A stretch of 64,000 nucleotides of DNA from Flavobacterium sp. KMS (GTDB taxonomy: Bacteria; Bacteroidota; Bacteroidia; Flavobacteriales; Flavobacteriaceae). A model generated the notes under the pieces. It searched no databases. It saw only the letters and a list, made by a program, of their open reading frames with translations, and was not told where the DNA came from. Positions 10,086 to 18,722 of this stretch are shown one piece after another. Location of the stretch: NCBI RefSeq assembly GCF_000813005.1, contig NZ_JSYP01000011.1, forward strand, positions 186,001 through 250,000, in the 5' to 3' direction. A program made the translations under genes and the position numbers. Positions within the stretch are counted from its first letter, which is position 1; each line of letters opens with the position of its first letter.

Positions 10086-11588
10086 TTAATTTGTTTGTAA
10101 TTCTGTTAATGGTATTGGATAAAAATTGTTTTTTGATGTATCAAAACCGGTACGGCCTACAGCATCAAGTGCCGCTTTTGTTTTTCCCCAACGACGTAAG
10201 TCATAAAAGCGATAGTTCTCTAGAGGGAATTCTAGTATTCTTTCGTGTTCAATTTGTGCTTTTACCTCACTACCTGTTGTACCAGTCATTGCAGGCATAT
10301 CGGCTCTGTCACGAACTTTGTTAATATATGGGATTGCTTCGGGTGTACGACCTAATTCGTTTAATGCCTCTGCTTGCATCAACAATACATTTGAATAACG
10401 CATAAGCGGAATGTTGATTGCAGTAAATTCCTGATCCATTTTTTCCTGAGTACTTGGTATGAATTTTCGGAATACAGGTTTGTCGGCATCGCCAAATCTT
10501 TCATCATAAGTAGTTCCTAATACTCTTGGGTTATCTGGGTCATTAAAATAAGGATCTTTAAAGAAAAGTGTGCTATAAATACGTGAATCGTAGTTTCCTG
10601 TAGTCGCTATTTTTCCTTCTTTTTTAAATTCATTTACTAGCATTGTACTCGGAAGAATTTCGTCCCATCCACCAAGTTCTGCAGCACCCATCCAATAATG
10701 TAGTGCATTGCGATAGAATGCTCCATTGGCAGTTGTTTCTGAGAATTGAAGTTCGAATATAGATTCTTTGGTGTTCTTATTAGTTCCGTCAAACATAGAT
10801 ACATAATCTTTAACCAAATCATATCCTTGTACTTTGTTTAATGCAGTAAGAGATTCGTTTAAGTAGGTTTGTTTTTGAGCCGTTTCTTCGTAAGCTCTGG
10901 TTAAATAAGCAAATCCTAAATAACTATTGGCAGCTCCGCTGGTAGCACGACCCGTTTTATCCTGAGATTGTTTAGGAGGCAATATTGCAGCTACAGCTTT
11001 AAACTCGCTTGTAATAAAATCCCAAGCTTCGGCACGTGTAGATAATGGTATGTTTAAATCACTTTCTTTAGTAACATACTTACTTCTAACATAAATTTGT
11101 TCCCAGTTAAGAAGCAATTTCATGTGATAATACGCACGCAAAAAACGAGCTTCAGCTTCTATTTGCGCTCTGTCAGCATCGGTAATAGTCGATGCTGGAA
11201 CTTGTGGTAACTTATCAATAACCTGATTGGCATTACTAATTCCTCTATAATTGATTTTCCAATATTCCGTAAACTGGCTATTACCATTGGTGTAGGTAAA
11301 TGTTGAAAGTTCTACCCAGTTTTGGTAATTCAATGCATCGCTACCTAAATCACAAATATCTTCGCGGTATGCCTCAACTGGCCATTTTATTTCGGCAAAA
11401 GTCCATTCATCTGTAGCAGCTTCAAGTTGAGAATATGCTGCAGCGAGAGCAGACTCAGCATCAGATTTGTTCCTCCAGAAATTTTCAGATGTAAGTTGGT
11501 CGGGCGATTGTTGGTCTAAATAGTCACTGCAACCAGCAGTGATTGTGAATAAACCTATAACGGATAATATAAAAAATATCTTGTTCAT
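10086..11588 (-). CDS. SusD/RagB family outer-membrane glycan-binding lipoprotein
   Basis: The SusD lid of a SusCD outer-membrane uptake complex, 500 residues from the ATG at 11588. The frame is open to 11663, but that extension has no signal sequence, overlaps the end of susC and lies upstream of the natural start. From 11588 the protein begins with MNKIFFILSV and reaches the lipobox cysteine in ITAGCSDYLD, as expected for a SusD lipoprotein. TPR-like helices with the typical RFLRAYYHMKL segment follow, and the C-terminal RagB/SusD domain contains LMQAEALNELGR and YRFYDLRRWGK. It lies 22 bases after susC and is surely co-transcribed. Confidence 0.95.
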   Translation of the reverse strand: MNKIFFILSVIGLFTITAGCSDYLDQQSPDQLTSENFWRNKSDAESALAAAYSQLEAATDEWTFAEIKWPVEAYREDICDLGSDALNYQNWVELSTFTYTNGNSQFTEYWKINYRGISNANQVIDKLPQVPASTITDADRAQIEAEARFLRAYYHMKLLLNWEQIYVRSKYVTKESDLNIPLSTRAEAWDFITSEFKAVAAILPPKQSQDKTGRATSGAANSYLGFAYLTRAYEETAQKQTYLNESLTALNKVQGYDLVKDYVSMFDGTNKNTKESIFELQFSETTANGAFYRNALHYWMGAAELGGWDEILPSTMLVNEFKKEGKIATTGNYDSRIYSTLFFKDPYFNDPDNPRVLGTTYDERFGDADKPVFRKFIPSTQEKMDQEFTAINIPLMRYSNVLLMQAEALNELGRTPEAIPYINKVRDRADMPAMTGTTGSEVKAQIEHERILEFPLENYRFYDLRRWGKTKAALDAVGRTGFDTSKNNFYPIPLTELQTN

Positions 11589-11610
11589 GATTATGTTTTT
11601 TATAATAGTA

Positions 11611-14600
11611 TTAAAATATATATTGAACACCAGATACAAATGATCTTGTAAATGGATACACAAAACGATCTACTCCTGTATTAAGAACTGTTTCACGTGA
11701 GAATTCTGGGTCAATACCTGAGTAATTAGTGATAGTAAATAGGTTTTCAACACTTACATAAAATCTAAGCTTATCTATTTTTGCACCACCTAACATTTTA
11801 TTAGGTATTGTATATCCTATTTGTAATTGACGCATTCTTATAAAATCACCACTTTCTAAGAAACGATCAGATTCGCGACTGTTTCCGTTAGGATCTTGTA
11901 GTACCGCACGAGGAGTGTTACTAGGATTTTCTGGTGTCCATGAGTTAAGTGTTGTAGCCAACATGTTGGTTCCTGAATTCATAGATTCGTAAAAATATCT
12001 GTTTCCGTTATATAATTTGTTACCCCAACCACTTCCTATCAATGCAGAGAAATCAAATCCTTTATAACTAGCACCTAAACTAAGGTTAGCTTCCATTTTT
12101 GGCAATCCTGTTCCTGCGTATGATTTGTCATTTTCGTCTATAACACCATCTCCGTTTAAATCTTTAAATCGAATATCTCCTGGTTGCGCATTTGGTTGTA
12201 ATAAAACACCATTTTTGCTATGAGCATTTACTTCGTCAGTAGATTGGAAAATACCATCGGTTCTGTATAAGTAGAATGCACTAATCGGGCTTCCTACACG
12301 TGCCTGAGTTGGGAAATGTTCTGTACCAAATTTTAATCCTTGTCCGTAAATGGTTTGCCCTTCGTTTGCAAGAGATTCTACGTTGTTTTTAAGCGTTGTA
12401 AAGTTAAAGCCTACGTTGTATTTAAACTCATCGATTTGATCACGATAATTAACTTCAAGTTCAAATCCTTTATTGCTAATTTTACCTACGTTAAGTGTTG
12501 GGTCATCTACTCCAGCAGATGGAGCCAGTTTTTTTGTAATCAATAAATTATCGGTTACATTATGGTAGTAGTTCATAGAACCGCTAATTTTCCCGTTTTT
12601 AAGTGTAAAATCGATACCAATATTCTTAGAGTCTGTTGTTTCCCATTGTAAGTTTCTGTTCTCTAATGCTGTTGCAATACTTCCTGGCCAAGGGTTGCTT
12701 CCGCTTCCTTGTACATAACCTGAGCCTAAAGTGTTTCCTGTTTTAATTAATGTATTTGCAGAGTAATATCCTAAGGCAGCTTCGTTACCTAATTGTCCCC
12801 AGCTAGCACGTAATTTTAAAGTTGATATAATGAAATCTTTAGGGAAGAAATCTTCTTTTTCTATTTTCCATCCTAATGCTATAGATGGGAAAGTTCCCCA
12901 ACGGCTGTCTTCTCCAAATTTAGAAGAACCATCTTTTCTAACCGTCATTTGAAGTAAATAACGATCATTAAATGAGTAGTTTAATCGGCTAAAGAAAGAA
13001 ACACGGTTGTATTGATATTTTGAACCATCCGCAGAAAATGTTCCTCCTTTACCAGCTCCGATAGTTGCAAAACCTGGATCTAAAAACCCAGACGGACGAT
13101 CAATCGATACCAATTGTCCATTCTCTACAGAATAATCGGTTGTTTTTCCTTCTACAGTTACTCGATTCCAGTTAGACGAAACTCCGTTTATAGTATTACC
13201 AAGCATTAATCCAAAAGAATGTTTTCCAAAAGTTTTATCAATTGTAATAATGTTGTCTAATATTTGTTCATCCCAATGTGTTCTTAATTCTTCTTGTGAA
13301 GCATATTGATGTATTTCTTTAGGGTTGGCAATGTATGGAGGGAAATGATAGGTTTCCTGATTGTTTTTTACACGGTAAGAGTACGCTATTTTATATTTTA
13401 ACCAAGAGGTAATGTTTGCAGTTATGGCAATATTTGCAGTTAAATCTTGTCCTTTGTTCATTCTATCTCTAAAATGTTCTTCGGCAACCGGGTTTGTACC
13501 AGCTGGTAAACCATTTTTGTTTGATAATCCATATCCATAAGGTTCGTCAGCGTCATAAACAGGCACTAATGGTGACATTGTATATACTTCTTTTAACTGA
13601 AAAGTTGGCTGTGCATTTTGTGTTCCTATAAATGCCATTTTTCCATCTACATCAAAGATTGATTTTTTGAAACTAACTCTTGCGCTGGCAGTTTGTTGAC
13701 CAAAATCATTATCGATTACAATTCCTTTTTGCTTTACATAGTTACCATATAATGCAAACTTAATATCGCCTTGTCTTCCTTGAATTCCCAAACCGTAATT
13801 TTGTGTAAGTCCAGAACGGAAAACCTCATCTTGCCAATCAGTATCGGTAGTAGATGGTGCGCTTATATATGCAGGCAGTGGTTTAGGAGAAGTAGCATAT
13901 TTATTATATTCATCGTACATTCTTTTGTGTACGGTTTTATATTCATCTGCATTTAATAAATCCAACGTTTTTGATGGATTAGTGATGCTTAAAAAAGAAC
14001 TAAAGTCTACTTTTATTCCTTCTTTCTGACCGTTTTTGGTTGTAACAATAATTACACCATTGGCAGCAACAGATCCATAAATTGCAGCAGCTGCGCCATC
14101 CTTAAGAACCTCAATAGATTCTATATTTGTTGGGTTAACTGTGTTGATGTTTCCTTGAAAACCATCAATAATATAAAGCGGTTCAGTAGCTCCAAAGGTA
14201 TTTACCCCACGTATTTTTACGCTCACATCAGCACCTGCAACACCACCTGCTTTTTGCACATTTACTCCAGATACCAAACCCTGTAATGCTTCGGCTGGAT
14301 TTGTTGTAGCTCGTGTTTCAAGACTTTCTTTCCTTACTGATGAGATAGCTCCGGTAACATTACCTTTCTTTTGAGTACCATAACCAATCACGATTACCTC
14401 GTTAAGTTTATTGGTTTCTTCTTGCATGGATACATTAATCTCACTGCGATTATCAAGAGGCTCAGTTTTCTCTATAAAACCTACATATGAAAAAACAATA
14501 GTTTGATTTGTGCCACTAGGAGTATACGTTAAGGAGTAAGACCCATCAAAATCGGTTGCAGCGTTGTATTTGGTTCCTTTTATAGATATACTAACACCTG

Positions 14601-14748
14601 GTAAGGTGTTGTTCTTATCATCTGTAACTTTTCCAGAGATAGTTTTTTTTGCCTGACTTTCCTGCGCAAGCAGGGTATTAGGCAGCCAAAAAAGGAGAAT
14701 GATCGGCATTAGAAAAGGCTTCCTAAGTAAGTTTTTTAATTGTTTCAT
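11611..14748 (-). CDS. SusC/RagA TonB-linked outer-membrane glycan transporter
   Basis: A 1,045-residue TonB-dependent barrel that imports oligosaccharides captured by SusD. After a signal peptide ending near LLAQES it has a carboxypeptidase-regulatory-like domain (about residues 35-115, ISGKVTDDKNNTLPGV). The plug domain follows with VIGYGTQKKGNVTGAI and the SusC signature IEVLKDGAAAAIYGS. The rest is a 22-strand barrel ending in an aromatic residue (VQYIF), as required for outer-membrane insertion. There is no extra N-terminal anti-sigma-interaction (STN) domain, so an ECF sigma/anti-sigma switch is unlikely. No regulator gene is adjacent; a long upstream region holds a duplicated candidate operator. 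Confidence 0.97.
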   Translation of the reverse strand: MKQLKNLLRKPFLMPIILLFWLPNTLLAQESQAKKTISGKVTDDKNNTLPGVSISIKGTKYNAATDFDGSYSLTYTPSGTNQTIVFSYVGFIEKTEPLDNRSEINVSMQEETNKLNEVIVIGYGTQKKGNVTGAISSVRKESLETRATTNPAEALQGLVSGVNVQKAGGVAGADVSVKIRGVNTFGATEPLYIIDGFQGNINTVNPTNIESIEVLKDGAAAAIYGSVAANGVIIVTTKNGQKEGIKVDFSSFLSITNPSKTLDLLNADEYKTVHKRMYDEYNKYATSPKPLPAYISAPSTTDTDWQDEVFRSGLTQNYGLGIQGRQGDIKFALYGNYVKQKGIVIDNDFGQQTASARVSFKKSIFDVDGKMAFIGTQNAQPTFQLKEVYTMSPLVPVYDADEPYGYGLSNKNGLPAGTNPVAEEHFRDRMNKGQDLTANIAITANITSWLKYKIAYSYRVKNNQETYHFPPYIANPKEIHQYASQEELRTHWDEQILDNIITIDKTFGKHSFGLMLGNTINGVSSNWNRVTVEGKTTDYSVENGQLVSIDRPSGFLDPGFATIGAGKGGTFSADGSKYQYNRVSFFSRLNYSFNDRYLLQMTVRKDGSSKFGEDSRWGTFPSIALGWKIEKEDFFPKDFIISTLKLRASWGQLGNEAALGYYSANTLIKTGNTLGSGYVQGSGSNPWPGSIATALENRNLQWETTDSKNIGIDFTLKNGKISGSMNYYHNVTDNLLITKKLAPSAGVDDPTLNVGKISNKGFELEVNYRDQIDEFKYNVGFNFTTLKNNVESLANEGQTIYGQGLKFGTEHFPTQARVGSPISAFYLYRTDGIFQSTDEVNAHSKNGVLLQPNAQPGDIRFKDLNGDGVIDENDKSYAGTGLPKMEANLSLGASYKGFDFSALIGSGWGNKLYNGNRYFYESMNSGTNMLATTLNSWTPENPSNTPRAVLQDPNGNSRESDRFLESGDFIRMRQLQIGYTIPNKMLGGAKIDKLRFYVSVENLFTITNYSGIDPEFSRETVLNTGVDRFVYPFTRSFVSGVQYIF

Positions 14749-14938
14749 TGGTGTTAGTTTTTGGTTTCTGGTTGTGGTTAAGCTTTTTTATTCTATTTGG
14801 GTGGTTTTGTCTGTCGTGGTTATTAATTTTTTGTCATTATGAATGGGTTTTACTTTTAAAAAAGTGATATTTATTTTTTTGAATGCTTTTTACTAAGAAT
14901 AATGAAATTCAAATTTAGAAGATTGTATATATAAAATA

Positions 14939-14958
14939 CACCAGTACCTACCAGTTTG
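14939..14958 (-). promoter_or_regulatory. Candidate operator 1 of the utilization locus (tandem CCAGT)
   Basis: CACCAGTACCTACCAGTTTG contains CCAGT at 14941 and again at 14951, exactly 10 bp apart, so both face the same side of the helix. A near copy lies 422 bp away. It is about 190 bp upstream of the susC start codon. Confidence 0.5.
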
Positions 14959-15359
14959 TTTTTGATGCTTGGAAAAAAGTGTGCCAAGTGTGCCATTTTA
15001 CCAAGTGATAAAATCAGTAGATTGTTTAGCTTAGAAAATCAAAAAAGAGGAATGATTTTAAATACTCATAAATTAGTAAAGAGGAAACTAAAATGGAGTA
15101 AAATTTGATTGAATGACGAAAAAACATAAGGTTTTTCGTTGTAATATTAAGTGAAATGTGTTGGGGTGAATATTTTAAAGTAATCTCTTAATTGTATTTT
15201 TTCTGTTTAAATGCTATTTTTTTGAAATTATTCTGTAGTCGAAGTAAATTTTTAAGTATGAGTTTTAGTACAATTAATAGTTAGAATCTATTCTTTTTTA
15301 ATACTAAAAGTTTTAGCGGGAGAACTGTTTATTCTTTTCGGATTGATTCAAAAATAACC

Positions 15360-15380
15360 CTACCAGTACAAATCAGTTTG
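15360..15380 (-). promoter_or_regulatory. Candidate operator 2 of the utilization locus (tandem CCAGT)
   Basis: The 21 bases at 15360-15380 read CTACCAGTAC followed by AAATCAGTTTG. CCAGT at 15363 and TCAGT at 15373 have the same 10-bp spacing as copy 1, and the flanks TACCAGTAC and CAGTTTG are shared. Confidence 0.45.
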
Positions 15381-15455
15381 ATTTTTTGGTGGCAATGTTT
15401 AAAGGCGCTTTTCTTTTCCTCGTTTTATATGTTACAAGTATTGAGAAGTATACAT

Positions 15456-15496
15456 AAAAAAATCCCTTTTTCAACTTTTAAATTGGAAAAGGGATT
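15456..15496 (-). terminator. Terminator of the ACT-like protein gene
   Basis: AATCCCTTTT on the left and AAAAGGGATT on the right form a stem with one mismatch. On the minus strand it is followed by seven T residues (15455-15462). It lies 20 bases after the stop at 15517. Confidence 0.9.
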
Positions 15497-15516
15497 TCGG
15501 TATATTTATTAAGAAT

Positions 15517-16173
15517 CTAGTTCTTCAGGTCTTTAATTACTTTAAAAGCGATATCTACCTGATCTTCGCTTACTAAAATGGTAAATTCATTTGAAGTCGA
15601 AATTACTTCGTTGATTATAATTCCTTCCCAAGCTAAGCGTTGGAAAATGAAATAGTAAATTCCAGGAACTACAATGTTTTCTTTTGGTAGTTTTACAGTA
15701 ATTGAAGCTAAGTTGCTCAATTTTTGGATTAATTTTTCGCGAGCAAAATGTTTTTCAACTAGTTGATTTATACTGCTGCTAACTACAATGTTAGTTTCGT
15801 TTACACCACGAGATGAGGTATAAAATATATCTGATAATGTATTAATGTCCGAAATTAAATCAGCTTGTTTGTTTAAGACAGTTTCTGATGCTGCAAAAGT
15901 GTAATCTGTAAGTTCTGAGCGAACAGTAATCTCACCGATATTCTTGATTACTTTATTGATTTTGTGGTTTAATTTAAAATCTAATTCTTCCGTTAAACGC
16001 TTTAAAGACATTACTACAGCACCTTGTTTTACTTCTTTGCCAAACTCGCTTTCTAATTCTGTCATTATATTTCTAGACAATGAGGTCAGATTAATAATGC
16101 CGAGTGATAATGCATTTAATAAAAAAGGCTTCGTTTTGATGTAATTTTCTACGATGGAGGAAACAGTTTTCAT
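15517..16173 (-). CDS. ACT-domain-like regulatory protein (often labelled aspartate kinase)
   Basis: A 218-residue soluble protein. The N-terminal half (about 1-80) is helical and looks like a small DNA-binding-type or dimerisation module. The C-terminal part (about 135-218) has two beta-alpha-beta repeats resembling ACT domains (ASITVKLPKENIVVPGIYYFIF and the segment around EGIIINEVIS). Close relatives in flavobacteria are, from memory, often annotated as aspartate kinase. However, the kinase catalytic domain is absent: there is no KFGG motif and the length is half that of an aspartokinase. A regulator that senses a small molecule is the better guess. It has its own promoter at 16239-16269. 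Confidence 0.6.
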   Translation of the reverse strand: MKTVSSIVENYIKTKPFLLNALSLGIINLTSLSRNIMTELESEFGKEVKQGAVVMSLKRLTEELDFKLNHKINKVIKNIGEITVRSELTDYTFAASETVLNKQADLISDINTLSDIFYTSSRGVNETNIVVSSSINQLVEKHFAREKLIQKLSNLASITVKLPKENIVVPGIYYFIFQRLAWEGIIINEVISTSNEFTILVSEDQVDIAFKVIKDLKN

Positions 16174-16238
16174 AATTTTCTGGTTTTTTACTAATTTAGT
16201 GTGGTTGGTTTAGTTAGTTGTTGTGTTATATTTTTTTA

Positions 16239-16269
16239 CAAATATAAATTAAAAAACAATTTGTTACAA
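16239..16269 (-). promoter_or_regulatory. Bacteroidetes-type promoter of the ACT-like gene
   Basis: On the minus strand, TTG (16267-16269) is followed by 20 bases and then TATATTTG (16239-16246), a match to the TTG-N20-TAnnTTTG form. The predicted start of transcription gives a leader of about 60 bases. Confidence 0.7.
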
Positions 16270-16290
16270 TTATAACAATAAAAAATTATG

Positions 16291-16650
16291 TTAAAAATGA
16301 TAAAAAGCATCTATAAGATGTTCAACCACAAATGATTCCTTATTTTTATGGATTCCGATGATATCAAAACGAACTTCAAAATCTATTTCCCTATCGTTTA
16401 TGTAGGCATTTACTGCTTTTACAAGAAGTTGAATTTTTTTTGCATCGACAAAATCTTGTGGCGAGCCAAAATCTAAACTCGATCTGGTTTTTACTTCTAC
16501 AATTGCCAAGATATCTTCTTTGGTAGCAATAATATCAATTTCGGCTTTTTGGAAAGTCCAATTTCTATCTAGAATTTTATAGCCGTTTTGTTGGAGATAT
16601 TCCACAGCAAGATCTTCTCCTTTTTTTCCGAGCTCATTGTGTTCAGCCAT
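16291..16650 (-). CDS. yraN: YraN family (UPF0102) endonuclease-like protein
   Basis: A 119-residue protein of the UPF0102/YraN family with the restriction-endonuclease-like fold. Seen directly: LGKKGEDLAVEYLQQNGY at the N-terminus, then AEIDIIATKEDILAIVEVKTR, which carries the nuclease-type D..ExK motif, then the FGSPQDFVDAKK segment and a conserved RFDIIGI near the C-terminus. Length matches the family. The biological role is poorly known; Holliday-junction or recombination functions have been proposed. It is the last gene of the minus-strand run starting at 19739, 48 bases after the preceding gene. Confidence 0.93.
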   Translation of the reverse strand: MAEHNELGKKGEDLAVEYLQQNGYKILDRNWTFQKAEIDIIATKEDILAIVEVKTRSSLDFGSPQDFVDAKKIQLLVKAVNAYINDREIDFEVRFDIIGIHKNKESFVVEHLIDAFYHF

Positions 16651-16698
16651 TTTTTTTAGTTATGGGTTTTGAAAAATTGTAAAACTTTAATTTGAAGT

Positions 16699-17670
16699 TT
16701 ATAATTTTTTTCTTTGTAATTGTAATGGTTGAATAGCAAGAATTTTATTTTCGTTATTGAACAATACTTTTATAATAGATGTTGGGACTTCACTTGGATC
16801 ATTATCATATTTGTATTGTATCATCAAACAACTTTCGCCTGTAGCAGTAAATTCAATTCCTGTAAGAAATCGAACTAGCTTATTGTCAAAATTGATGGAT
16901 CCTCGTAGTTTTATAAATTTATCATCCGTTGTGGTTTGCAAAATTTCTTCAGATAAAAATGATTTAGCTTCGGTAAATTGGTTTTCTTTAAGTTTTGCTA
17001 TAAAGTTTTCAAAGTTTTGATTTGAAATAATAATATTTTCATCATCTAACACAGGTTCAACATCTTCCTCAGTGTCTTCTTTAATGTTTTTTATATAAAG
17101 CCTTATTCTGTGAGTAGGATTTATTGTTGCAATACCTTCTTTCTTGTAATAATTAGAAATAGATGTATACATAATGATTTCTAAGCTTTTATTTGGTTCC
17201 CAAATGTCTTTTCTCTTTAATCCTTCAGGGGAATCTATTTTTTTTACATTATTTAGATTTCCTTGCACTTCACTTTTCCCGTATTTGTTTGTGAAAATCT
17301 GTAAAAGTGAGTTGTATTTTTCAATCAAGGCTTTACTGAATTTTTCAGGTTTGACATTATTATCGCTTTTGTCGAAATTATAAACGTCCCATTCATATAA
17401 AATTTTTTTAACAATAGAGTCTTTTTTGCTAAAAGTATAATAGACTAGTAAGTCGGGAATATTTTTCTCTTTTCTTCTGTAAATTATTGGTTGAGCAGAA
17501 TCATCAAATGAAATGAAATTTGTATCAGTAGTAAATAATTTGCTTTTTAAATTTTTCTCAATATTTATAAAATAATCAACTTTCTTCCCTTGAATTTCAG
17601 TGAATAATTCTTGAGAAAAAATCAGATTTACAGAAGAAAAGAGAAAAACAGATAATAATACTTTTTTCAT
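16699..17670 (-). CDS. Secreted protein of unknown function
   Basis: I do not recognise this 323-residue protein. It starts with a clear signal peptide (MKKVLLSVFLFSSVNLIFSQ) and has no further membrane segment, so it is probably periplasmic. The middle is rich in lysine, aspartate and asparagine. The segment from about residue 215 (ENFIAKLKENQFTEAKSFLS) to the end resembles NTF2-like or DUF3887-like modules, but only weakly. It lies 39 bases after the LD-carboxypeptidase gene and is probably in the same operon. Confidence 0.75.
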   Translation of the reverse strand: MKKVLLSVFLFSSVNLIFSQELFTEIQGKKVDYFINIEKNLKSKLFTTDTNFISFDDSAQPIIYRRKEKNIPDLLVYYTFSKKDSIVKKILYEWDVYNFDKSDNNVKPEKFSKALIEKYNSLLQIFTNKYGKSEVQGNLNNVKKIDSPEGLKRKDIWEPNKSLEIIMYTSISNYYKKEGIATINPTHRIRLYIKNIKEDTEEDVEPVLDDENIIISNQNFENFIAKLKENQFTEAKSFLSEEILQTTTDDKFIKLRGSINFDNKLVRFLTGIEFTATGESCLMIQYKYDNDPSEVPTSIIKVLFNNENKILAIQPLQLQRKKL

Positions 17671-17709
17671 AGTGATGTTTTTTTATTATTTCAACCCTTA
17701 CTTATAACT

Positions 17710-18711
17710 TTATTTAAAAACAAGTGTGCTTCCTGATGCATTAACTTCTATTGTTACGGTGCTTCCCATTACCAATGCTCTATTGTCTTGAATATGACCT
17801 GCAGGGAAATTAAAGATTACGGGAATATTATATTTCTTGGTAACATCATCAATGATTTCTAAGGCATTTTTTCCCCACGGAATATCGTTGTCTTTCATTT
17901 TAGTCATTGCACCAATTACTATTCCTTTTAGGTTTTCGATACAACCGTTACGTTTTAAGTTCATCATCATTCGATCGATATGATATAGGTATTCATCTAA
18001 ATCTTCTATAAAAAGTATTTTATCCTGACAATCGATAGCCGATTTCGAACCTAATAAACTATATAGTATAGATAAATTACCTCCAACTAATTCTCCGGTT
18101 GCTTTACCAAATCGGTTCATAGGATCTGGCGAAACAGCATAAGATATTGGATTGCCAAATAAAGCCATTTGCATAGTTGCAATTGCATCTGGAGTGGCGC
18201 GCGGAATACTTACTGGCATAATACCATGAATAGATTTATACCCCATCGTGTTTAGATGATTGTGTAAAACGGTAACATCACTAAAACCAATAACCCATTT
18301 AGGATGTTGTTTGAATTTTGTAAAATCAAGTAAATCTATCATTCGAACGGTTCCGTAACCACCGCGAACACACCAAATAGCTTTAATGTTTGGATTGTCC
18401 ATCTGATGTTGGAAATCGGCTGCACGTTGTTCATCGGTTCCAGCAAGCTGATTGGTGTCTAAACCTATTGTGCTTCCTATTACAGCTTCTATCCCCCAGC
18501 TTTTAAGTAAGTCTATAGTTGGTTTTAAATTATCATCGATGTTTTTTCTAGCTGTTGCTACAAGTGCTACAGTATCGCCTTTTTGTAAGTAAGGTGGTGT
18601 TATCATGTTTTGTTGAGATTGACAGGTGAATGATTGTAATGCTATAATAAGAAATGCGAATTTACAAAAAGCAAAATGTTTCTTGATGTATCGGAATTGG
18701 TTTGTGTTCAT
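17710..18711 (-). CDS. LD-carboxypeptidase, peptidase family S66
   Basis: Family S66 enzymes cut the bond between the meso-diaminopimelate (L-centre) and the terminal D-alanine of peptidoglycan tetrapeptides, a step in murein recycling. The 333-residue protein shows all three triad positions: S144 in IGFSDVTVLHN, E236 in LFIEDLDEY and H306 in FPAGHIQDN. CVRGGYGTVR, typical of the N-terminal domain, is also present. An N-terminal hydrophobic stretch ending in Cys30 (LQSFTCQSQ) suggests a periplasmic or lipoprotein form rather than the cytosolic LdcA of E. coli. It lies 11 bases after the upstream gene. Confidence 0.93.
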   Translation of the reverse strand: MNTNQFRYIKKHFAFCKFAFLIIALQSFTCQSQQNMITPPYLQKGDTVALVATARKNIDDNLKPTIDLLKSWGIEAVIGSTIGLDTNQLAGTDEQRAADFQHQMDNPNIKAIWCVRGGYGTVRMIDLLDFTKFKQHPKWVIGFSDVTVLHNHLNTMGYKSIHGIMPVSIPRATPDAIATMQMALFGNPISYAVSPDPMNRFGKATGELVGGNLSILYSLLGSKSAIDCQDKILFIEDLDEYLYHIDRMMMNLKRNGCIENLKGIVIGAMTKMKDNDIPWGKNALEIIDDVTKKYNIPVIFNFPAGHIQDNRALVMGSTVTIEVNASGSTLVFK

Positions 18712-18722
18712 GTTTTTTATCT

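Larger units (their letters stand above)
14749..15516. other. 768-base gene-free region upstream of susC
   Basis: There is no plausible gene. The region holds the two CCAGT-type elements listed separately, a TAAATTTG box on the minus strand at 14910-14917 without a convincing -33 partner, and a terminator at its far end. It is the only long regulatory space in the utilization locus and probably contains the susC promoter and a long 5' leader. Confidence 0.6.

Noticed and set aside
11589..11663. Upstream extension of the SusD protein
   Set aside because: It would bury the lipoprotein signal and overlap the 3' end of susC; the ATG at 11588 gives a standard signal and lipobox.
14910..14917. Confident susC promoter
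   Set aside because: TAAATTTG is present on the minus strand but no TTG or TTTG lies 19-22 bases upstream.
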